Source: Bacteroidales bacterium (GTDB taxonomy: Bacteria > Bacteroidota > Bacteroidia > Bacteroidales > UBA932). From it: a DNA stretch of 64,000 nt. The stretch is taken from NCBI GenBank assembly GCA_017534745.1, contig JAFXVX010000002.1, forward strand, positions 1-64,000, read 5' to 3'. Positions 41,910-49,267 of the stretch are shown here, piece by piece. The position numbers and the translations under genes are program-made. Each line of letters begins with the position of its first letter. Within the stretch, counting starts at the first letter, position 1. The notes under the pieces were generated by a model. The model searched no databases, was not told the DNA's origin, and saw nothing but the letters and a program-made list of their open reading frames with translations.

Positions 41910-43075
41910 AAAAACTGGGAGTCATATCGCTGGTATTCAGAAATTACGGGACAAAACTTCAAAGTTATGCCCTGTGCAGGACGATAGACCGCCTTGCCGG
42001 GGATCACATTGAAACGGAAGTCATAAGAATGCCCACCCTGTGGGATACCAGGACTGACGTAAAGAAGAACCTGATAAAGCGATCCATTAAAAATTACGGA
42101 TTCAAAGCGATCTTCCATATCCTGGAGACAGCATGGTATATTCTTGAAAGACGGACCATTGAGCAGGAAGACCACTCCGCCGAACTGGATAAACGCATAA
42201 AGGAATTCGAGCGGTTTGACGCAAATATCCCATACACCCGCCTGTTTTCGCTCGAGGAGATCCGGCAAGGAGCCCTTCAGGGGTACGACGCTTTTCTCGT
42301 TGGAAGCGATCAGGTCTGGAATGACCTGAAAGTGAAGAATCAGGATATCTATCTGCTGGATTTCTTCAAGGGTGGGCCCAAACTGACCTATGCGGCAAGT
42401 TTTGGCCAGACGACAATCCCGGAGGAAATGCTGTCATGGTATGCCGACAGGATAAAGAACTTTTCTTCACTTCTGCTGAGGGAGGACGAGGGCGTGGAGA
42501 TATGCCGGCGCCTTGGACGGGAAGACGCCACCCTGGTGCTGGATCCAACAATGCTGCTTGAAAGAGAGGAATACGAGAAGATGGTTCCGGAGAAAAAAGT
42601 AGTGGACGGCGACTATGTTTTAGTGTACTCCCTGAATTACTCATATAAGATATTCCGCGAAGCATCCAGGCTGGCCAGGCGCAACTTCTGCAAAATGGTT
42701 ATTCTCAAGCGATCCTTCTGCCCGCCGAGGGTTAGCCGATATGATAATGCCGTGGAACTCTACGCCGAGTCTCCGGAGAATTTCCTGTGGCTGATAAAGA
42801 ATGCTAAATGCGTCGTCACCAACAGCTATCACGCCCTTCTTTTCTCGCTTATCTTCAACACCGACTTCTATCTGTACCTGGACAACGCCGATGAGGAGAA
42901 CAGCAGACTGCTGACCATGACCCGCCTGTGCTCTCTGAATAATCGGGTCTTCTGGGAGACCGGTTCCCTGCCGAAGACTATTGATAAGATTGATTATCAA
43001 GAGACCAACAAGATACTTTCCCGGGAACGGAAGAAATCGACGGATCTGCTTGGCATAGCGCTCTCCATAATTTAG
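41906..43075 (+). CDS. Polysaccharide pyruvyl transferase
   Basis: 389 residues from ATG 41906 (MKKLGVISLVFRNYGTKLQS), chosen over an open frame to 41789 because it overlaps the upstream stop by 4 bases and starts the fold. Family marks are NYGTKLQSYAL, FLVGSDQVWNDL, LTYAASFGQTTIP, FSSLLLREDEGVEICRRLG, LVLDPTMLL and CVVTNSYHALLFSLIF. It adds pyruvate (from phosphoenolpyruvate) as a ketal to a sugar, giving the polymer a negative charge. The FrhB-like partner lies immediately upstream. Confidence 0.88.
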   Translation: MKKLGVISLVFRNYGTKLQSYALCRTIDRLAGDHIETEVIRMPTLWDTRTDVKKNLIKRSIKNYGFKAIFHILETAWYILERRTIEQEDHSAELDKRIKEFERFDANIPYTRLFSLEEIRQGALQGYDAFLVGSDQVWNDLKVKNQDIYLLDFFKGGPKLTYAASFGQTTIPEEMLSWYADRIKNFSSLLLREDEGVEICRRLGREDATLVLDPTMLLEREEYEKMVPEKKVVDGDYVLVYSLNYSYKIFREASRLARRNFCKMVILKRSFCPPRVSRYDNAVELYAESPENFLWLIKNAKCVVTNSYHALLFSLIFNTDFYLYLDNADEENSRLLTMTRLCSLNNRVFWETGSLPKTIDKIDYQETNKILSRERKKSTDLLGIALSII

Positions 43076-43089
43076 TAACTGTTTCCGCC

Positions 43090-43884
43090 ATGACCCCTAT
43101 TCCGCCAGAGCAACTGCGCACATGGATGCTGGACATCCTTCAGGAGGTCCACGACTTCTGTGAGAAAAACTCCCTGAGGTATTATCTTGCCTTCGGGACT
43201 CTTCTCGGGGCCGTCCGTCACAAGGGATTCATCCCGTGGGACGATGACATCGATATATGGATGCCCAGGCCTGACTACGAGAAACTCTGCAGCAATTTCT
43301 CCCATCCTTACTTAAAGGTCATAAATGCAAGGACCAGAGAAAATTATCCCCTTGATTTCACGAAAGTCCACGATGAACGCACCCTTGTCACAGAGGAAGG
43401 AGGCGACGGAGACTGGGGGGTCTTTATCGATATTTTTCCGCTTGACGGAATTCCCTCGGAGGCGGAGTTCACAAAGATGAAAAAGAAAGTGGCGGCCTTC
43501 CGGCATCTTGCAGCCAACCAGCGGTTTACACGCAAATTCAAAATCGCCCGCAGCACAGGGTTGAAAAAATCTCTGGCGGCGATTGCCGGAAAAATCATCC
43601 ACCCTTTCATCTCCCTCTCGTCGATTTTGAAGAAAGAGGATAAATATATGCGCCGCTACGATTTCGACGGCTGCCCGTTTTGCAGTGACCTGACGGAAAT
43701 CAAACCATCTCTTCTGGAAAAAAGCATGGTCCGGGAGAGAATCCTTCTCGATTTCGAAGGCCGGAAATTCTACGGCCCAAAAGAATACGACAAGTGGCTG
43801 ACGCTTGTTTTCGGGGACTATATGACCCCGCCCCCCGAGGACAAAAGGGTTGCCATCCACATGCTCAGGGGTTTTGTTAAATGA
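43090..43884 (+). CDS. LicD-family phosphotransferase 3
   Basis: 264 residues. The core YYLAFGTLLGAVRHKGFIPW followed by DDDIDIWMPRPDYEKL has the Asp triad at 51-55, VFIDIFPLDGIP follows, and FGDYMTPPPEDKR closes the protein. It is the third LicD copy of the locus and is nearer in its N-terminal third (LDILQEVHDFC) to copy 2 than to copy 1. Three LicD enzymes with a single cytidylyltransferase suggest transfer of the same phospho-alcohol to several positions, or one copy with another donor. Confidence 0.9.
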   Translation: MTPIPPEQLRTWMLDILQEVHDFCEKNSLRYYLAFGTLLGAVRHKGFIPWDDDIDIWMPRPDYEKLCSNFSHPYLKVINARTRENYPLDFTKVHDERTLVTEEGGDGDWGVFIDIFPLDGIPSEAEFTKMKKKVAAFRHLAANQRFTRKFKIARSTGLKKSLAAIAGKIIHPFISLSSILKKEDKYMRRYDFDGCPFCSDLTEIKPSLLEKSMVRERILLDFEGRKFYGPKEYDKWLTLVFGDYMTPPPEDKRVAIHMLRGFVK

Positions 43885-45200
43885 AGAATATCCCGGGAAT
43901 AATACTTGCCTTTATCGCGGTGAACATGTTCTACTTCCCCGTGGAGTACTCATTTTTCCCCGTGTCCAACAGCAAGAACATACTTGCCGCACTGGGTGCG
44001 GTGTTCCTTCTGTTTTCTTTTGTCCACAGGAGAGAATTTATTGTATCCAAAGACATTATCGTTCTTTTCATTCTGTCAACGATAGTCATGGCCTTCACGA
44101 TTCTTTCCGTAACATACAACCACACTCCTGAAAGGTCATACACGGCATATCCCGTATCTACGCTTGTGTGGCTGTTGTCCGCGTTTGGCGCCTGTTCCCT
44201 TATCCGGTTCGCTCACGGCAAGATAGATTTTCCGCTGATTCTGGACTATTTCTGCGCCGCGTGCATTTTCCAATGCAGCGCGGCACTTCTTATCCGATTC
44301 ATCCCCGAGGTGCGGACATTTGTGGACGATATTTTCATTCAGGGGCAGGATATCCTCCATGAAATGGACCGTCTTTATGGCATCGGAGCATCACTGGATG
44401 TGGCGGGCTCAAGGTTCGCCTGCGTACTGGCGGCTATACCTGTTGCGTTGTTTGTTGACATGGAAAAGACCGGATGGAAAAAATCCCTTCTCTATTTCTT
44501 TTGTTTCCTGTTCATCAGCGGCGTTGGCAGCATCATAGCAAGGACGACATTGATCGGTATGCTTGTCGGGCTTATGTTCATAGGCATAATAGTCCTTAGG
44601 GATATATTCTCCGGAGCCGCCTCCATGAGAGGAAATCTTATAGGGATGTTGACACTGGCAGTCGTCATTTTCATTCCGGCGACGGTTATTATGTACCGAT
44701 ATTCTCCAGAGATGAGAAGCTTGTTGCGATTTGGTTTCGAGGGATTTTTCAACCTCTTCGAGACCGGAGAATTCCGCACCCAGTCTTCTGACCTGCTTCT
44801 TGACAAAATGATAGTTTTCCCTGAAGAAGTGAAGACTTACCTCATTGGTGACGGTTATTTCGAAAACTCAAGGAACGACATCAATTACCTCGGAGATTCA
44901 ACAACCCTCGGCTTTTATATGGGTACCGATGTCGGCTATCTGCGCTTCATCTTCCTGTTTGGTCTCCCGGGGCTGATAGCCATCTCGCTGGTAATTATTT
45001 ACGCCGCCATTTCCGCGGCAAGGGCTTTCCCTGAATACAAGTGGGTGTTTTACCTGGCGCTGATCTGCGGATTTATCATCTGGTTCAAAGTGGCCACAGA
45101 TGTTTTCCCTTTCCTTGCAGCAGGTATCGCCGCCAGTCTTGTCAAGGATTTGATCGACTACGATGAAGTAGAAGAAAAAACGGACCCTGAATCTGTATGA
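43881..45200 (+). CDS. Wzy-like polysaccharide polymerase (O-antigen ligase/polymerase type)
   Basis: 439 residues with about 11-12 membrane segments, starting IPGIILAFIAVNMFYFPVEY. A long periplasmic loop at about residues 255-345 (from MRSLLRFGFEGFFNLFE to GDSTTLGFYMGTDVGYLRF) is typical for Wzy. Sequence conservation in this group is low, so the call rests on topology, on position beside Wzx and the glycosyltransferases, and on the absence of another candidate. It overlaps the LicD stop by 4 bases. Confidence 0.75.
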   Translation: MKNIPGIILAFIAVNMFYFPVEYSFFPVSNSKNILAALGAVFLLFSFVHRREFIVSKDIIVLFILSTIVMAFTILSVTYNHTPERSYTAYPVSTLVWLLSAFGACSLIRFAHGKIDFPLILDYFCAACIFQCSAALLIRFIPEVRTFVDDIFIQGQDILHEMDRLYGIGASLDVAGSRFACVLAAIPVALFVDMEKTGWKKSLLYFFCFLFISGVGSIIARTTLIGMLVGLMFIGIIVLRDIFSGAASMRGNLIGMLTLAVVIFIPATVIMYRYSPEMRSLLRFGFEGFFNLFETGEFRTQSSDLLLDKMIVFPEEVKTYLIGDGYFENSRNDINYLGDSTTLGFYMGTDVGYLRFIFLFGLPGLIAISLVIIYAAISAARAFPEYKWVFYLALICGFIIWFKVATDVFPFLAAGIAASLVKDLIDYDEVEEKTDPESV

Positions 45201-46303
45201 AAATAATATATACCATAGCCGGACTGTACCGCCCTGCGGGGATGGAACGGGTGCTTACGGAGAAAGCGGCCTGGCTCTCCGCGGCAGGCCACGAGGTCAC
45301 GATTGTGACTACCGAACAGCAGGGGCGGCCTTTGGCCTTCCCGCTTCCGGAGGCAGTCAGGACAGTCGATCTCGCAATAGGCTATGAAGACGACAACGGA
45401 AAACTGCTTTCCAAGCTGTTCCGTCACCCGTGGCGTCAGCTACGCCACCGCAGGCTTCTCAGAAAGCTGCTTCGGAACGTGAAGCCCGACGTCACCATCT
45501 CGCTCTTCTGTAACGATGAAAGGTTCCTTCCTTCGCTGCGCGACGGTAGCAAAAAGGTACTGGAAGTACATTTCTCCGCTTTCAAAAGGCTGCAATACGG
45601 TCGTGGCGGCCTATGGGGACTCATAGACAGGGTGCGGGCCAAAGCTGACCTGAAGGCAGTGCGCCGTTTCGACAGGTTCGTTGTGCTGACGGAAGAAGAC
45701 AAGGGGTACTGGGGCTCGCCGGGAAACGCCATGGTGATTCCCAATCCGCTTCCTTTCAAGGTGGCCAGGCCAGCGTCTCTCGACAACAGGCGTATAGCGG
45801 CAATAGGTCGCTTGTGCTACCAAAAAGGCTTTGACCGGCTTATTGATGCGTGGCGGATTGTCTCGCCGCAGGCGCCTGGATGGACACTTTCCATTTTTGG
45901 TGACGGAGAAGACCATAAGGCGCTCGAAAAGCAGGCTGAAGGGCTTCCCGTGAACTTTGAAGGTAATGTGTCAGATCCGGAAAAAATCTACCGCGACACT
46001 TCAATCGTGGCGCTCACCTCGCGTTATGAAGGCCTTCCGATGGTGCTTCTCGAGGCGCAGGCCTATGGCATCCCGGCAGTCAGTTTCGATTGCAAGTGCG
46101 GGCCGTCGGATGTGATTGCCGACGGAGTCAACGGGATTCTGGTCAGGGAAGGAAACGTGGAGGCGTTTGCGGAAGCGCTGCTGAAGCTGATTCGGGATAA
46201 AGAAACCCTTGTTGCGATGGGTAAAGCAGCATTTGAAGGCGCCGGGAAATGGTCTCCGGAAAAAATAATGGACAAATGGACGGAACTGCTCGAAAATCTG
46301 TAG
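45197..46303 (+). CDS. Glycosyltransferase family 4 (first of three consecutive GT-B enzymes)
   Basis: 368 residues. GT-B fold with IIYTIAGLYRPAGMERVLTE at the start, IAAIGRLCYQKGFDRLIDAW opening the donor domain, LSIFGDGEDHKALEK and the E-x7-E motif region SRYEGLPMVLLEAQAYGIPA and VSFDCKCGPSDVI. Such enzymes often add galactose or GalNAc to the lipid-linked unit. It overlaps the polymerase by 4 bases, and the next gene starts 28 bases before its stop. Confidence 0.9.
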   Translation: MKIIYTIAGLYRPAGMERVLTEKAAWLSAAGHEVTIVTTEQQGRPLAFPLPEAVRTVDLAIGYEDDNGKLLSKLFRHPWRQLRHRRLLRKLLRNVKPDVTISLFCNDERFLPSLRDGSKKVLEVHFSAFKRLQYGRGGLWGLIDRVRAKADLKAVRRFDRFVVLTEEDKGYWGSPGNAMVIPNPLPFKVARPASLDNRRIAAIGRLCYQKGFDRLIDAWRIVSPQAPGWTLSIFGDGEDHKALEKQAEGLPVNFEGNVSDPEKIYRDTSIVALTSRYEGLPMVLLEAQAYGIPAVSFDCKCGPSDVIADGVNGILVREGNVEAFAEALLKLIRDKETLVAMGKAAFEGAGKWSPEKIMDKWTELLENL

Positions 46304-47448
46304 TCGTCTCTGCAGTGAATATCAGAAAGGGCGGCACACTTACTGTCCTTCGCGACTGCCTGTCGTTCCTTGCTTCCCGCAAGGACCTTAAAGTCACAGC
46401 AATAGTCCACAGCGCGGACCTTTGTCGATACGAGGGGATTGAGTATATCGAATTCCCCTGGAGCATTCGTAGCTGGGCGCACAGGCTGTGGTGTGAATAC
46501 ATAGTACTGGGGCGCCTCTCGCGGCAGATGGAAGAGCCGGACCTCTGGCTCTCCCTCCACGACACGACCCCACGGGTAAGGGCAAAAAAGCAGGCGGTTT
46601 ATTGCCACACCTCCTTCCCTTTTTTGAAAATAAAAGCATCGGACTGGCGCTTTAACCCAAAAATCCCCCTGTTTGCCCTTCTCACAAAATACGCCTACAG
46701 GGCGAATGTCCGCCGCAACGACTTTCTCATCGTCCAGCAGGACTGGTTCCGGGCGGGGCTTTCCGCCCTTACCGACTTCCCTGCGTCAAAAATCATCGTC
46801 GCCCCTCCGGCCTTTGAGGGCGTGCAACCATGTCATTCCGAGCGTCAACGAAGGAATCTGTCATACCGAGGCGCCGAAGGGGCTGAGAGTATCTCTTCTC
46901 CGGACATTCCGACCTTCATCTACCCATCCACCCCCGACTGCCACAAGAACTTCGAGACCCTGTGCAAAGCCTCAGCACTGCTGGAAAGGAGGCTCGGCGA
47001 AGGCCGCTTCCGGACAGTAATCACCGTCCGCGGTGACGAGAACCGATACGCCCGCTTCCTGAAGAAACGCTGGGGCAACGTCAGTTCGCTCGAATTCGCC
47101 GGCCTTCTGCCCAAGGATAAGTTGTTCGAGCGGTTCGGACAGGCTTCGGCACTTGTCTTTTCCTCACGCACCGAAACATGGGGGCTGCCGATATCGGAAT
47201 TCATTCCTACGGGCAAGCCCCTCATCCTTGCCGACCTTCCGTATGCCCACGAAGCGGCTTCCGGAGCGGCCAGGGCTGCATTCTTCACTGTTGAAGATGC
47301 ATCGGCCCTGGCAACCCTTATGGAAGGGCTAATCAAAGGAGAGGGTCTTTTCGCACCGGTCCCCGCAGTAATCCATAAAGATCCCTACGCCAGGGATTGG
47401 GAGTCACTTTTCAATATACTGCTCGATGAAAATACTCCAGCTCGGTAA
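46276..47448 (+). CDS. GT-B glycosyltransferase (GT1/GT4-like) carrying a translated repeat
   Basis: 390 residues from ATG 46276 (an ATG at 46249 is possible). The N-terminal domain starts SVVVSAVNIRKGGTLTVLRD; the donor domain includes FIYPSTPDCHKNFETLCKAS, SLEFAGLLPKDKLFERFGQA and SSRTETWGLPISEFIPTGKP with ADLPYAHEA. Residues 186-207 (CHSERQRRNLSYRGAEGAES) are foreign to the family and are encoded by a tandem pair of palindromic half-units at 46832-46894. They lie in the linker between the two GT-B domains, where an insertion may be harmless. Overlaps both neighbours. Confidence 0.85.
   Translation: MDGTARKSVVVSAVNIRKGGTLTVLRDCLSFLASRKDLKVTAIVHSADLCRYEGIEYIEFPWSIRSWAHRLWCEYIVLGRLSRQMEEPDLWLSLHDTTPRVRAKKQAVYCHTSFPFLKIKASDWRFNPKIPLFALLTKYAYRANVRRNDFLIVQQDWFRAGLSALTDFPASKIIVAPPAFEGVQPCHSERQRRNLSYRGAEGAESISSPDIPTFIYPSTPDCHKNFETLCKASALLERRLGEGRFRTVITVRGDENRYARFLKKRWGNVSSLEFAGLLPKDKLFERFGQASALVFSSRTETWGLPISEFIPTGKPLILADLPYAHEAASGAARAAFFTVEDASALATLMEGLIKGEGLFAPVPAVIHKDPYARDWESLFNILLDENTPAR
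46832..46894. repeat. Palindromic repeat, A and B half-units in tandem, in frame within a glycosyltransferase
   Basis: A-type unit GTCATTCCGAGCGTCAACGA + AGGAATCT (46832-46859), followed at once by a B-type unit starting GTCATACCGAGGCGCCGAAG and ending GAGAGTATCT (46860-46894). Both run in the same direction, unlike in hutI where the B half is inverted. The reading frame is kept. Confidence 0.85.
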
Positions 47449-48523
47449 GTTCTACCCCATCCGCGGGGGTGTGGAGAAAGTGATGTGGGACCTCACGATG
47501 GGGCTCCGCGAAAGGGGTGTGGAGTGCGACATGCTTTGTGCGAAACTGGGTGCAGACGCTTTCGAAGGAAACGACGAGGGGAAGGTTATCACTGTGCGGG
47601 CGCTCTCAAAGAAGGCGGGGACGATGATAGCGCCGGAGATGATTTCCCGCATGAGGAAAATCTGCTCCGGCTACGACATCATCCACGTCCACCATCCGGA
47701 CCCGATGGCGGCCCTCGCCCTCCGTCTTTCGGGCTACAAGGGCCGCGTCGTCCTCCACTGGCACAGCGACATCCTGAGCCAGAAGACCCTGAAATTCTTC
47801 TACAGACCGCTTCAAAACTGGCTCATCCGCCGCGCCGACAGGATAGTCTGCACCACCCCGTCTTACCTCGCGGCATCGCCGGACCTCGAGGGTTTCCGGG
47901 ACAAAGGGGCGGTCGTACCCATTGGCATAAAGCCCATGACTTCAGTTCCGAAAAAGGACGTTGCGGAGTTCAGGGCAAAGTACGGCAACAGGAAGATTAT
48001 CCTTTCCGTCGGCCGCCTGATTCCCTACAAGGGTTACGACAATCTCGTAGGGGCAGCAAAGTACCTTCCGGAGGATCATATCGTACTGATTGGAGGCGAA
48101 GGGCCGCTGAGAAAAGAGCTTGAAGAGAAGATTTCAGCACTCGGACTAAAAAATAAAGTGCTTCTTCTTGGGTACTTACCAAAAGAAACACTACCTTTGT
48201 TGTTTGCCGCTTCCGACGTCTTTGTACTGAGTTCGGTGATGAAGACGGAGGCCTTCGGGATAGTGCAGATAGAGGCGATGTCGGCCGGGAAGCCGGTCGT
48301 GGCTACGAAGATCCAGGAGTCCGGAGTCTCGTGGGTCAACCTCGATGGCGTCTCTGGACTCAATGTGGAGCCTGGAGACCCAAAGGCCATAGCTGGTGCT
48401 GTAGAAGTCATTCTCCAGGACTATGACCGTTTCTCCGCGGGTGCGGCAAAGCGTTTCCGTGAGAATTTCACGGAAGATAAAATGATTGAAAGAATTGTCA
48501 AGATATATGAAGAATTGTTATAG
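47426..48523 (+). CDS. Glycosyltransferase family 4
   Basis: 365 residues. MKILQLGKFYPIRGGVEKVM opens the acceptor domain with the G-G-V-E loop; HVHHPDPMAALALRL and VVLHWHSDI follow. The donor domain has ILSVGRLIPYKGYDNLVGAA, HIVLIGGEGPLRKELE and the motif SSVMKTEAFGIVQIEAMSAG with KPVVATKI. It is the usual mannosyl/glucosyl-type GT4 enzyme of capsule loci. It starts 23 bases inside the previous gene and ends 17 bases inside the Wza gene. Confidence 0.92.
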   Translation: MKILQLGKFYPIRGGVEKVMWDLTMGLRERGVECDMLCAKLGADAFEGNDEGKVITVRALSKKAGTMIAPEMISRMRKICSGYDIIHVHHPDPMAALALRLSGYKGRVVLHWHSDILSQKTLKFFYRPLQNWLIRRADRIVCTTPSYLAASPDLEGFRDKGAVVPIGIKPMTSVPKKDVAEFRAKYGNRKIILSVGRLIPYKGYDNLVGAAKYLPEDHIVLIGGEGPLRKELEEKISALGLKNKVLLLGYLPKETLPLLFAASDVFVLSSVMKTEAFGIVQIEAMSAGKPVVATKIQESGVSWVNLDGVSGLNVEPGDPKAIAGAVEVILQDYDRFSAGAAKRFRENFTEDKMIERIVKIYEELL

Positions 48524-49265
48524 GATAGCCATTCTGGTGATACTTGCAGGAGCAGCCGTAGCCTGTTATTCGCCCAAGACGCTTAACTACCTACAGGATA
48601 TAGAAATAGATTCCGTCTATGTGGCCCAGAGGGCTCCGGAGCTCAAGATCCAGCCGGACGACAAGCTCGGCATCAGGATTTACAGTCAGGACCCTCAGCT
48701 CTCCGCCCCTTTCAACTCATGGTCAACGACCGGGGAAGGAGCCCCTGTTGCCGGTTATATTGTTGATAAAGGCGGTTTTATTGACTTTCCGGTCCTTGGA
48801 CGCCTCAGAGTTGAAGGCATGACCCTGGAAGAGATTAAAAAAGACCTTACCGACAGGATTATTTCAGGGGGATACATCAAAGAACCCATAGTGACTGTCT
48901 CTATCGACAATTTCGATATCGCGGTCCTTGGAGAAACCAACGAGAAGATCGTCAATGTCAGTGGAAGAAGTATCAATATCCTTGAACTCCTGGCGCGCGC
49001 ATCAGGGACCGAAGATGCCGCCAATATCAAAGAAATAATGGTAATCCGGACCACCGGAGACACCCGCCGTGTCTATTCAATAAACCTCAAGAGCAAAGAT
49101 CTCTTCAATTCTCCCGCCTTCTATCTTCAACAGAACGACATTGTCTATGTCAAGCACCGCGGAGTCAAGTTCTCCAACACCGGAAGCACAATCTGGGGCA
49201 TCGTCGGTACCGGCCTCGGCCTGTCCTCGACTATCGCCTATCTAATGTTATGGTTTAAGAAATAG
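48507..49265 (+). CDS. Polysaccharide export outer-membrane lipoprotein (Wza/BexD family)
   Basis: 252 residues from ATG 48507. Lipobox AGAAVAC at about residue 20, then LNYLQDIEID, typical of Bacteroidota Wza homologues. The poly-export domain has IQPDDKLGIRIYSQDPQLSA and VDKGGFIDFPVLGRLRVEGM; SLBB-like region VTVSIDNFDIAVLGE, RSINILELLARASGTEDAAN. A final hydrophobic segment (GIVGTGLGLSSTIAYLMLWF) would be the outer-membrane helix. It ends 2 bases before the Wzc-type gene, its normal partner. Confidence 0.92.
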   Translation: MKNCYRIAILVILAGAAVACYSPKTLNYLQDIEIDSVYVAQRAPELKIQPDDKLGIRIYSQDPQLSAPFNSWSTTGEGAPVAGYIVDKGGFIDFPVLGRLRVEGMTLEEIKKDLTDRIISGGYIKEPIVTVSIDNFDIAVLGETNEKIVNVSGRSINILELLARASGTEDAANIKEIMVIRTTGDTRRVYSINLKSKDLFNSPAFYLQQNDIVYVKHRGVKFSNTGSTIWGIVGTGLGLSSTIAYLMLWFKK

Positions 49266-49267
49266 CT

